A model generated the notes under the pieces. It saw only the letters and a program-made list of their open reading frames with translations. It had not been told where the DNA came from and ran no database searches. Positions 1 through 7,204 of a DNA stretch of 54,893 bases are shown one piece after another (the first letter of the stretch is position 1; each line of letters starts with the position of its first letter). A program made the translations under genes and the position numbers. Source of the DNA: an uncultured Acetatifactor sp. (GTDB lineage: Bacteria; Bacillota; Clostridia; Lachnospirales; Lachnospiraceae); contig CANQOL010000021.1 in NCBI GenBank assembly GCA_947625475.1, positions 1 through 54,893 of the forward strand, given 5' to 3'.

Positions 1-53
1 ATTCAGGGCAGCTTCAGTTTCTATACAGGCTGCTCTTTTTGTCTGCCCTGAAT
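1..53. terminator. Nested hairpins, probable terminator of a gene outside the window
   Basis: Bases 1-11 (ATTCAGGGCAG) are perfectly complementary to 43-53 (CTGCCCTGAAT). Inside this repeat, GCAGC (8-12) can instead pair with GCTGC (29-33), and that hairpin is followed by TCTTTTT, the form of an intrinsic terminator. The two pairings share bases 8-11 and so exclude each other. The upstream gene is not in the window, so its strand and the role of the outer stem cannot be settled. The remaining gap to base 246 holds the promoter and operator-like repeats listed separately. Confidence 0.5.
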
Positions 54-155
54 CTGATACTTTCCTAAAGAATTGTAGCACAAATCCTGCCAAAATTCAT
101 CAATTTCTAAATATAAAAGATTAAGCTGTGAAAAAGCCCCTCTGCAGCCGATTTT

Positions 156-235
156 TTGGGGAAAATCCGGCCTGCACATAAGCCTTGCAAATTGGGGAAC
201 AATAAGCTATAATGAGAGGGCAAAAAGTTCCCCAA
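156..235. promoter_or_regulatory. Three operator-like 8-bp motifs at exact 36-bp spacing
   Basis: TTGGGGAA occurs at 156-163 and 192-199, and its reverse complement TTCCCCAA at 228-235. The motif starts are exactly 36 bp apart. The second and third copies form a 9-bp inverted repeat (TTGGGGAAC / GTTCCCCAA) around the -10 box, and the third overlaps the start of the AAAGGAGG ribosome binding site at 234-241. The first lies in the loop of a weaker inverted repeat at 145-174. This is seen directly; operator function, perhaps autoregulation, is inferred. Confidence 0.55.
185..213 (+). promoter_or_regulatory. Promoter of the Fic-like gene
   Basis: TTGCAA (185-190), a 17-bp spacer and a perfect TATAAT (208-213) form a strong housekeeping-type promoter about 34 bases before the GTG start at 247. 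The spacer contains one TTGGGGAA repeat, so a protein bound there would cover the promoter. Confidence 0.8.
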
Positions 236-246
236 AGGAGGACGTT

Positions 247-1185
247 GTGAACAATAACTATGAGCAGATATGGGAATTGCTGCAGCAGAGGGCGGATTTT
301 CAGGCAAGGCTGAACCTGCTTCCCTATGACGGCGCTCCGGAGATAAAGGACCGGGACGGGAAGAAATATCTTTACATCCGCAAGCGCCTGGCCGGCAGGC
401 TGACCTCCACCTATGTGGGGGAATATTCGGATGAACTGTATCAGCTGCTTTTGCGAAATGTCCGGGAAAGCAGAGAATTAAAAAAGAACATGCGCAGGCT
501 GGATAGGGAGCTGGCCCGGCTTGGATATTCGGACGCGGAGCTGGCGGCGCGGGTACAGTTAAATCTGGATTTTGCCAGGGCCAATATGAAGTCCAATATT
601 TACGATCAGGCCGTGTTGGAGGGGGTCGCGGCTACCTTCCCGCAGACAGAGGACATTATTGAAAACGGGGAGGTCAGCGGCATGTCTCCGTCGGACGTGC
701 AAAAAATCCTGAATCTGAAGCATGCGTGGGAGTTTATACTGGATAAGGACGTAATCAGCTATCCTGCCGACTACTCAATCCTCTGCCATATTGCCAGGCT
801 GGTAAACGAAGGCTTTTATTGGGATGGGGGCCGCATTCGGGGAGTCCCGGTCACCATCGGCGGCACAAGCTATGTCCCGCCGCTGCCCATCGAGAGTGTG
901 GTGAAGGAAAAACTGGAAGCGCTCCTGCAGGATACGCTTCCGGCGGCCGATAAGGCAATCGCGCTCTGCCTGTTCTGTATGAAGACGCAGATTTTCAACG
1001 ACGGCAACAAAAGGGCCGCTGTGATTTTTGCAAACCACTATTTGATTTCCCAGGGAGCGGGACAGCTCATCATCCCGGAGAAAGAGGTTTCCCGGTTCAA
1101 AAAGCTGCTGGTGGCCTATTATGAGGGGAAGGATGGGGGAGAAATTGTGGATTTTATGAAGAGGAAATGTATCAAAACTTTTTGA
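247..1185 (+). CDS. Degenerate Fic/Doc-family protein
   Basis: A 312-residue protein with a Fic-like fold. The signature at residues 248-256 reads QIFNDGNKR, compared with HPFxxGNGR in Fic AMP-transferases and HxFxDGNKR in Doc kinases, so the catalytic His is Gln248. Upstream, a helix with LEGV (Glu125-Gly126) resembles the (S/T)xxxE(G/N) inhibitory motif of Fic proteins, but the Ser/Thr position is Gln121. The N-terminal 110 residues are helical and charged and were not recognised. The start is GTG at 247, preceded by AAAGGAGG. Active Fic enzymes transfer AMP or phosphate to target proteins; loss of the His argues against normal catalysis. No antitoxin-like partner sits beside it. Confidence 0.7.
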   Translation: MNNNYEQIWELLQQRADFQARLNLLPYDGAPEIKDRDGKKYLYIRKRLAGRLTSTYVGEYSDELYQLLLRNVRESRELKKNMRRLDRELARLGYSDAELAARVQLNLDFARANMKSNIYDQAVLEGVAATFPQTEDIIENGEVSGMSPSDVQKILNLKHAWEFILDKDVISYPADYSILCHIARLVNEGFYWDGGRIRGVPVTIGGTSYVPPLPIESVVKEKLEALLQDTLPAADKAIALCLFCMKTQIFNDGNKRAAVIFANHYLISQGAGQLIIPEKEVSRFKKLLVAYYEGKDGGEIVDFMKRKCIKTF

Positions 1186-1228
1186 CGGAGCCTGACCGGA
1201 AAGCGCTCCGGGAAGGAGGAAATGTCTG

Positions 1229-1711
1229 ATGGCCAAGCAGGAACCCAAAACCAACGCCATGCGCATCCTGGAGTCCCTGAAGATTCCCTACACGGCCCAC
1301 ACCTATGAGTGCAAAGAGTTTGTCGACGGGATCCAGATCGCCGATCTGCTGGGACTGCCCTACGGGAAGGTGTACAAGACCCTGGTCACCCAGGGGGCAA
1401 GCCGGGCGTATTTTGTCTTTGTGATCCCCATAGACAGGGAGCTGGATCTGAAGAAGGCGGCCCGCTGCGTGGGGGAGAAGAGTGTGGCCATGCTCCCGGT
1501 GAAGGAGATCAATGCGGTCACCGGGTACATCCGGGGCGGCTGTACCGCCCTCGGCATGAAGAAGCGCTATGAGACCCGCATCGATGAGAGCGCCAGGGAG
1601 CAGAGCGCCGTGATCGTCAGCGGCGGCAGACTGGGCATGCAGATTGAGCTGGCCCCGGAGGATCTGGCCAGAGCCGCCGGGGCGCAGTTCGCGGATTTGT
1701 GCATGCCATGA
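1229..1711 (+). CDS. ybaK: Cys-tRNA(Pro)/Cys-tRNA(Cys) deacylase, YbaK/EbsC family
   Basis: A 160-residue single-domain protein with the YbaK fold. Recognisable segments are the N-terminal TNAMRILESLKIPYTAHTYE, the central KVYKTLVTQG around the conserved Lys, and GGCTALGMKK near residue 107. YbaK proteins hydrolyse Cys mischarged on tRNA(Pro) in the cytoplasm. The length is normal for the family. The start at 1229 follows GGAAGGAGGA at 1211-1220; an ATG at 1222 is out of frame. It lies 43 bases after the Fic-like gene and could be read from the same promoter. Its 3' end faces the minus-strand XRE gene only 13 bases away. Confidence 0.88.
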   Translation: MAKQEPKTNAMRILESLKIPYTAHTYECKEFVDGIQIADLLGLPYGKVYKTLVTQGASRAYFVFVIPIDRELDLKKAARCVGEKSVAMLPVKEINAVTGYIRGGCTALGMKKRYETRIDESAREQSAVIVSGGRLGMQIELAPEDLARAAGAQFADLCMP

Positions 1712-1724
1712 GGGCAGTGTGCGT

Positions 1725-2714
1725 TTACGGATTGTGTTTAAAGTAAAGATACCGGGACAGCGCCTTCACACCCCCGAACAGCACGGCGGCGCAAGGGTAG
1801 ATGAGCCAGATTTCCCATCGCAAGGTGTAAAAGTACAGGCCAAGGCAGAGCGCCGTGCACAGGGTCCAGTACAGGGCGCGCACGGGGAAGGCTTTGCGGC
1901 GGAAGTGTTTTTCCTTTTGCTGATATTCCCCGATCTGAAGGAGCCGCCGGTAGCTGCTTTGGATCATGCCGGAGCGGATGAAGAGCAGAGTCGCCGCTGC
2001 CACACAGCCCAGCAGAAGCACCAGGGTCACACAGATTACCGGGTCGGAATCCTCGCCGACATCGAGGGTGCCGGCGACCAGCAGGGGACTGATGCCCGCG
2101 ATGCACAGCGCGACGCCGGCTGCAATGGCGGCCGTGTAGGTCTTTTCAAAGCCGGCCTTCTTTTTCTCCACAATGCCGGACACCCCGTACTCCAGGCTGA
2201 AATCCTCCGTTGAGAGATGTTCATAGGGGGATCCCTTCAGGCTTGAGATGATAAACAGCGGCACGGCCGCCGCTATCATGAGCAGAAGGAGGGCTGTGCC
2301 GAAGGCGTCGTACAGGCCCCTTCCGGTTAAGCCGAAACCCTCCAGCAAAAGCAGAGGGGCGGGGGAGAGGATGCAGAGCATGACGCCCAGGGAGATTCGA
2401 AGGGCGTTGGCCCGCACCGTCTCCATATAGGAGTTGGCTTCCTCCAGGCTCACCTTCCGCAAGGGGGTTCCCTGATAGGTCTCTACATATTCCGCCGGAC
2501 GCTGGGAGGGGTCCTCCCTGTCATCCTTGAGCAGATAGTCGGTGCTCACCTCAAACACCTGGCTGAGACGCAGGATCTTGTCTAAGTCCGGCAGGGAGGC
2601 CGCGCTCTCCCACTTGGAGACGGCCTGACGGGACACGTCCAGCTTTTCGGCCAGTTCCTCCTGGGACCAGCCGTTCCTTTTCCTCAATGTGATGATTTTT
2701 TCCGATAATATCAT
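1725..2714 (-). CDS. XRE-family regulator fused to a membrane domain
   Basis: 329 residues. Residues about 5-60 form a Cro/CI-type helix-turn-helix, with GWSQEELAEKLDVSRQAVSK as the recognition region. After a linker there are about six hydrophobic segments between residue 100 and the C-terminus, in pairs. This layout of DNA-binding head and polytopic membrane tail is common in Firmicutes, and the sensed signal is generally unknown. An open frame extends 23 codons upstream, but ATG at 2714 is chosen because AAGGAG lies just before it. It is transcribed divergently from the Rpn-like gene across a 348-bp gap. Confidence 0.8.
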   Translation of the reverse strand: MILSEKIITLRKRNGWSQEELAEKLDVSRQAVSKWESAASLPDLDKILRLSQVFEVSTDYLLKDDREDPSQRPAEYVETYQGTPLRKVSLEEANSYMETVRANALRISLGVMLCILSPAPLLLLEGFGLTGRGLYDAFGTALLLLMIAAAVPLFIISSLKGSPYEHLSTEDFSLEYGVSGIVEKKKAGFEKTYTAAIAAGVALCIAGISPLLVAGTLDVGEDSDPVICVTLVLLLGCVAAATLLFIRSGMIQSSYRRLLQIGEYQQKEKHFRRKAFPVRALYWTLCTALCLGLYFYTLRWEIWLIYPCAAVLFGGVKALSRYLYFKHNP

Positions 2715-2913
2715 GGATAACTCCTTTCCTGCAGGCTGCCCGGCAGGCGTCTGCAAAACGCCGGAGGCCGGCAGCCGGGGCAATTAAAAGTGTATTTTTC
2801 GACGTCGCAGGTTTATTATAGCGCAGAAAGCGGTTGCCGGCCAGCAGGCGGGCCTGGAAATTCCGCAAACGCCGGTTGCAGCTGCTTTTTGGGCATAAAA
2901 TTTTAATAATTAG

Positions 2914-2947
2914 GACACTCGACAAAGTGTCGCTCCTTTGGTATACT
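2914..2947 (+). promoter_or_regulatory. Promoter with inverted repeat before the Rpn-like gene
   Basis: TCGACA (2919-2924), a 17-bp spacer and TATACT (2942-2947) make a good promoter. GACACT (2914-2919) and AGTGTC (2926-2931) form an inverted repeat straddling the -35 box, a plausible operator. In the other direction, ATTATA at 2815-2820 is a minus-strand TATAAT that could serve the XRE gene, though its -35 is poor. The rest of the 2715-3062 gap holds GC-rich short inverted repeats (about 2725-2780) and no gene. Confidence 0.6.
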
Positions 2948-3062
2948 GTTCCTGTCTTTGGAAAATCGAGAGCATTTCTAATACGTTCTGCGCACTTCCG
3001 CGGCATTTTTCTGAGACTGAACCATTCACAAAATTTCATAAACCCAAAGGAGGAATCTGCTT

Positions 3063-4091
3063 ATGTCAGAAAACACGTCAGCAAACGAAGCAAGAGAAGT
3101 ATCCAACCGGGAGGTCAAAGCCAGTGCTTTCACCGCCTATTTCAGTGATCCGAAAAATGCGGCCCAGCTCTACTCCGCCCTGGCCAGGGTGGACACTACC
3201 CCGCAGGACATCGTGATCCGCACGCTGGAGGGCGTACTGTTCCTGGCCAGAAAGAACGACCTGGCTTTTACGGTCAAGAACAAGGCTTTGGTGATCGCCG
3301 AGCATCAATCCTCGGTCAATGAAAATATCCCTCTGCGGAGCGTGATCTACTATGGCCGGACCATGGAAAAACTCTTAGAACCCCGGGCTCTCTACCACCA
3401 GAAGAGGATCCAGATCCCGACCCCGGAATTTTACATGTTTTATAACGGAGACCAGAAGCAGCCCCTGGAAAAAGTTCTGAAACTTTCCGATGCGTATATT
3501 GAAAAGCAGGAACAACCTATGTTAGAATGTGTGGTGAAAATGATCAATATCAACCTTCCGGCAGGGCATGAAATCTTAGAGGAATGCCGGCCGTTATATG
3601 AGTATTCCTGGTTTGTCCAGCGTGTGAGGGAGTACCAGGAGCGAAGGCTGGGGCGGGATGAATCGATCCGGGAAGCGATTCTGGACTGCCAGCGGGAAGG
3701 GATCTTTGCGGAGTTTGTGAAAGAGCATGGGACGGAGGCGATGAATATGCTGTTTACGCAGTTCAATATGGAGGACGCGCTGGATGTGAGGTATGAGGAG
3801 GGCGTGGAGGACGGATATGAGAAGGGCGTAAGTGCTGGGATTGCCCAGGGAAAGACCGCCGGAATGGCAGAGGGAGCCGCCCGTGAAAAAGCCCAGGCAG
3901 AGCGCCAGCTGATCCGCAAGGTCTGCATCAAGCTGCAAAGAGGGGAGAGCCCGGAGAAGATAGCGGAGGATCTGCTGGAGGAGCGGAGCTATATTGAACG
4001 GATCTGCGCCGCCGCAGAAGGCTGCCATTATGAGGCGGAGGCTGTCCAAAAAGCGCTCCGGGAGGGGGGACTCAGGACAGAGGAAGTCTGA
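3063..4091 (+). CDS. Rpn-family PD-(D/E)XK nuclease-like protein
   Basis: 342 residues. The segment NDLAFTVKNKALVIAEHQSS (from about residue 64) is the family core: Asp in ND, then E-H-Q after a beta strand, followed by N-x-P-L-R. This matches the PD-(D/E)XK fold of recombination-promoting nucleases (Rpn/YhgA-like, often labelled putative transposase). The C-terminal third has a charged, glycine-spaced stretch (GYEKGVSAGIAQGK and similar, residues about 250-280) typical of the family and probably helical. The start at 3063 follows AAAGGAGGA. Rpn proteins are usually multicopy, and a fragment with a similar coiled C-terminus lies at the right edge of the window. No terminal repeats of a mobile element were seen. 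Confidence 0.75.
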   Translation: MSENTSANEAREVSNREVKASAFTAYFSDPKNAAQLYSALARVDTTPQDIVIRTLEGVLFLARKNDLAFTVKNKALVIAEHQSSVNENIPLRSVIYYGRTMEKLLEPRALYHQKRIQIPTPEFYMFYNGDQKQPLEKVLKLSDAYIEKQEQPMLECVVKMININLPAGHEILEECRPLYEYSWFVQRVREYQERRLGRDESIREAILDCQREGIFAEFVKEHGTEAMNMLFTQFNMEDALDVRYEEGVEDGYEKGVSAGIAQGKTAGMAEGAAREKAQAERQLIRKVCIKLQRGESPEKIAEDLLEERSYIERICAAAEGCHYEAEAVQKALREGGLRTEEV

Positions 4092-4144
4092 AAGATCTCT
4101 TTGGGGAATTTGAAAAACCGGCAGAGCGGGAGCAGGAGAACTTT

Positions 4145-4819
4145 ATGAAGAGAAATATCCGGCTGGAGGAAATATCCGACGGCAGACTTTATACGGAGAA
4201 GGATATGGCCCGGCTGGGGTGCGGCGGCTGCAGGGGATGCTCCGTCTGCTGCAGGGGCATGGGACAGTCCATCACCTTAGATCCCCTGGACGTGTGCCGG
4301 CTCACCGGCTGGCTGGGGGCCCAGTTCGACGAGCTTTTGGAGAGCTGCCTGGAGCTGAATGTGGTGGACGGCCTGATCCTTCCCAACCTGAGGATGGCGG
4401 GGCCGCAGGAGGCATGCGTCTTTTTAAATGAGGAAGGGCGCTGCGCCGTGCATCCGGCCAGGCCCTCCATCTGCCGCCTCTTTCCCCTGGGCAGGCTCTT
4501 TGAGAAGGGGGATTTCTTCTATTTTCTCCAGATACATGAGTGTCAAAAAAGGGATCGGACCAAGGTTAAGATTGAAAAATGGCTGGACACGCCCCGGGTG
4601 GACGCAAACCACGCCTATATTCTGGCCTGGCACGGGCTGCAGGACGCCTTCCGGGCCAGGATTTCGGCTTCCGGCCGTCAGGAGGCGGCCAGGGAGTGCT
4701 GTCTGATCCTGTTAAAGCTGTTCTTCCAGGCCCCCTACGGGTCACAGGAGGATTTCTATGAGGAGTTTGCCCGGCGGGAGCGTCAGGCGAGGGCCTTGCT
4801 GGAGGAAGTGAAATTCTAA
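4145..4819 (+). CDS. YkgJ-family cysteine-cluster protein
   Basis: 224 residues. An N-terminal cluster C26-x2-C29-x2-C32-x2-CC(35-36) matches the CxxCxxxCC metal-binding motif of the YkgJ/UPF0153 family. Further Cys and His occur in CAVHPARPSICRLFPLGR (about residues 99-116), also typical. The family is predicted to bind zinc or an iron-sulfur cluster; its biochemical role is unknown. It follows the Rpn-like gene by 53 bases and may be co-transcribed. No stem followed by a clear T-run was found after it. Confidence 0.8.
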   Translation: MKRNIRLEEISDGRLYTEKDMARLGCGGCRGCSVCCRGMGQSITLDPLDVCRLTGWLGAQFDELLESCLELNVVDGLILPNLRMAGPQEACVFLNEEGRCAVHPARPSICRLFPLGRLFEKGDFFYFLQIHECQKRDRTKVKIEKWLDTPRVDANHAYILAWHGLQDAFRARISASGRQEAARECCLILLKLFFQAPYGSQEDFYEEFARRERQARALLEEVKF

Positions 4820-4845
4820 TATTTTTCTAAAGTCGGATCCTTCGA

Positions 4846-4874
4846 TTGACAAATTCCTTTTCCTGTCATACACT
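4846..4874 (+). promoter_or_regulatory. Promoter and candidate MarR operator
   Basis: A perfect TTGACA (4846-4851) is followed after 17 bp by TACACT (4869-4874). TGACA (4847-4851) and TGTCA (4864-4868) are inverted repeats covering both core elements, the layout expected for autorepression by the MarR protein encoded just downstream. Confidence 0.65.
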
Positions 4875-4906
4875 ATGTTCGATATAAAACAATCCGCAGG
4901 CTGACA

Positions 4907-4923
4907 GACCCGGAAAACGGGTC
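4907..4923 (+). promoter_or_regulatory. Hairpin in the leader before the MarR gene
   Basis: GACCCG (4907-4912), loop GAAAA and CGGGTC (4918-4923) form a perfect 6-bp stem directly before the GGGGGAGGG ribosome binding site. It could be an RNA hairpin affecting translation or a second operator. No U-run follows. Confidence 0.4.
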
Positions 4924-4939
4924 CGGGGGAGGGCGCGCC

Positions 4940-5437
4940 ATGGAGGGGGAGAACAGGAACCGGATCTGCATGGAGATCCACAGGCTGGACAATATCATCA
5001 CCAGGATTCTGCAGGCCAAGGTGAGGGAGGCCGGCTTCGACGAGGTGACCCTGATGCACGGGTGGATCATCGCCTATCTGTACGGCAGCCGGGACCGGCA
5101 GGTCTACCAGAGGGATTTGGAGAGGGCCTGTCAGATTGGACGCTCCACGGTCACCAATATCATCAAGCTGATGGAAAAGAAGGGCCTTATCTGCAGGGAG
5201 CCGGTGGAAAACGATGCCCGCCTGAAGAGAGTGATGCTCACCCCAAAGGGCTACAAGCACCGGGAGGTGGTGGACAACGCCCTGGAGAAGGTGGGAGACC
5301 GGATGCTGGAGGGCATAGACCCCGGAGAGCTGGAGGTTTTCCGCAGGGTGCTTGGAAGAATGATCCGCAACCTGGGGGAGGGGCAGCGGCCCTGCCGTGA
5401 GAGAAAAGCCTGTCAGGATTGGAAAAAGGAGGAGTAA
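4940..5437 (+). CDS. MarR-family transcriptional regulator
   Basis: 165 residues with a winged helix-turn-helix. QRDLERACQIGRSTVTNIIK (about residues 58-77) is the recognition region and ENDARLKRVMLTPKGYKHRE the wing, both characteristic of MarR. Such proteins are dimeric repressors released by small ligands. Its stop codon ends at 5437, one base before the first ABC-exporter start, and the three genes form a clear operon. It most likely represses this operon through the inverted repeat in the promoter at 4846-4874. Confidence 0.9.
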   Translation: MEGENRNRICMEIHRLDNIITRILQAKVREAGFDEVTLMHGWIIAYLYGSRDRQVYQRDLERACQIGRSTVTNIIKLMEKKGLICREPVENDARLKRVMLTPKGYKHREVVDNALEKVGDRMLEGIDPGELEVFRRVLGRMIRNLGEGQRPCRERKACQDWKKEE

Positions 5438-5438
5438 G

Positions 5439-7187
5439 ATGCTTCGAAGAATATTGCGGGAGGTCAAAGAGTACAAGGCAGCCTCCATCGCCACGCCGCT
5501 GTATATGCTGCTGGAGGTGATGATGGAGACATTGATTCCCTTTTTGATGGCCTCCATCATCGACCAGGGCGTCAACGCCGGCGATATCGCCCATATATAC
5601 AAGGTGGGCGGCCTGATGCTGCTGGCTGCGGCGGTGGGTCTGCTGGGAGGGCTTCTGGGAGGCAGGTACGGGGCCAAGGCGTCCACGGGCTTTGCCAAAA
5701 ACCTGAGGGAGGCCATGTTTGACCATATCCAGACCTTTTCCTTCGCCAATATTGACAAGTTCAGCACGGCGGGCCTGGTGACCCGTCTGACTACGGACGT
5801 GACCAATCTGCAGAATGCCTATCAGATGGTTCTGCGGATGATGATGCGTTCCCCGGCCAGTATGCTCTGCGCGCTGATCATGGCCTTCCGCATCAGCGCC
5901 AAGCTCTCCACCATCTATCTGGCGGCGGTGATCGTGCTGGCGGTGTGCCTGTTCTTTATTATCCGCCACGCCACCCGCTATTTCCGGCAGGCGTTCCCCA
6001 AGTATGACGAGCTGAATGCCTCCGTCCAGGAGAATGTGTCCGCCATCCGGGTGGTGAAGGCCTATGTGAGAGAGGAACAGGAGACGGATAAATTCCACAA
6101 GGCCAGCCAGAACATATACAAGATTTTTACCAAGGCGGAGACCAATGTGATCGTCAACGCGCCCCTGATGCAGTTTACCGTTTATACCTGTATTATCCTG
6201 ATCAGCTGGTTCGGCGCCAAGCTGATTGTGAGCAATGAGCTGACCACAGGGGAGCTCATGAGCCTGCTGGCCTACTGCATGAACATCCTGATGAGCCTGA
6301 TGATGCTCTCCATGGTGTTTGTGATGATCTCCATGAGCACCGCCAGCATGGAGCGTATCTATGAGGTGCTCGAGGAGACCAGCGACCTGACCAGCCCCGA
6401 GAATGCCCTGACCGAGGTGGCGGACGGCAGCATTTCCTTCCGCCATGTGGATTTCTCCTATCATAAGACCAGCGAGAAGCCTGTGCTGAAGGATGTCAAT
6501 CTGGAAATTGCCCCCGGGGAGACCATCGGCATCATCGGAGGCACCGGCAGCGCCAAGACCAGCCTGGTGAATCTGATCAGCCGTCTCTACGATGTGACGG
6601 AGGGAGAGGTGCTGGTGGGCGGCAGGAATGTGAAGGAGTACGATATGGAGGCCCTGCGGAATCAGGTGGCCGTAGTGCTCCAGAACAATGTGCTTTTCTC
6701 CGGTACGATCTATGAAAACCTGCGGTGGGGTGATCAGAACGCCACCGATGAGGAATGCCGCAGGGTATGCCGCCTGGCCTGCGCCGACGAGTTTATCGAG
6801 AAGTTCCCTGAGGGGTACAATACCCGCATTGAGCAGGGAGGAAACAATGTGTCCGGCGGTCAGAAGCAGAGGCTGTGTATCGCCCGGGCCCTTTTGAAAA
6901 AACCCAAGATCCTGATCCTGGACGACAGCACCAGCGCCGTGGATACCGCCACGGACGCCAGGATCCGGAAGGCGCTGCGGGAGGAGATCCCGGGCACCAC
7001 CAAGCTGATCATCGCGCAGAGAGTCTCCAGCGTCCAGGATGCGGACCGGATCATCGTTATGGAGGACGGGACCGTCAACGGCCTGGGCACCCATGAGGAA
7101 CTGCTGGCCTCCAACGAGATCTACCGGGAGGTATTTGAATCCCAGACCGGCGGCAGCGGAGACTTTGACGAGAACCGGGATCAGTAG
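5439..7187 (+). CDS. Heterodimeric ABC exporter, subunit with degenerate ATP site
   Basis: 582 residues: an exporter-type transmembrane domain (about 1-310, six membrane spans) followed by a nucleotide-binding domain. Walker A is GGTGSAKT with Lys373. Walker B is ILILDD, where the catalytic Glu is Asp496, and the switch His is Gln527 (IIAQRVSSV). The signature motif VSGGQ is normal. This pattern marks the non-hydrolytic partner of BmrC/BmrD- or TM287/288-type heterodimers. The ATG at 5439 after AAGGAGGAG is preferred to the GTG at 5397. Substrates are probably drugs or other amphiphiles, but nothing in the sequence identifies them. Confidence 0.88.
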   Translation: MLRRILREVKEYKAASIATPLYMLLEVMMETLIPFLMASIIDQGVNAGDIAHIYKVGGLMLLAAAVGLLGGLLGGRYGAKASTGFAKNLREAMFDHIQTFSFANIDKFSTAGLVTRLTTDVTNLQNAYQMVLRMMMRSPASMLCALIMAFRISAKLSTIYLAAVIVLAVCLFFIIRHATRYFRQAFPKYDELNASVQENVSAIRVVKAYVREEQETDKFHKASQNIYKIFTKAETNVIVNAPLMQFTVYTCIILISWFGAKLIVSNELTTGELMSLLAYCMNILMSLMMLSMVFVMISMSTASMERIYEVLEETSDLTSPENALTEVADGSISFRHVDFSYHKTSEKPVLKDVNLEIAPGETIGIIGGTGSAKTSLVNLISRLYDVTEGEVLVGGRNVKEYDMEALRNQVAVVLQNNVLFSGTIYENLRWGDQNATDEECRRVCRLACADEFIEKFPEGYNTRIEQGGNNVSGGQKQRLCIARALLKKPKILILDDSTSAVDTATDARIRKALREEIPGTTKLIIAQRVSSVQDADRIIVMEDGTVNGLGTHEELLASNEIYREVFESQTGGSGDFDENRDQ

Positions 7188-7204
7188 GGAAGGAGGAGAG
7201 AGGT

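Noticed and set aside
1199..4060. AAGCGCTCCGGGA-like words near 1201 and 4050 as a repeated element.
   Set aside because: About 12 bases only, one in a leader and one in a coding region, no extended similarity.
5238..7094. Long open frame of about 618 codons on the minus strand opposite the first ABC subunit (and a similar one at 7181-8638).
   Set aside because: Its peptide is rich in His, Gly and Gln as expected from reading GC-rich codons backwards; it has no family motif, and the plus strand encodes a clear ABC protein.
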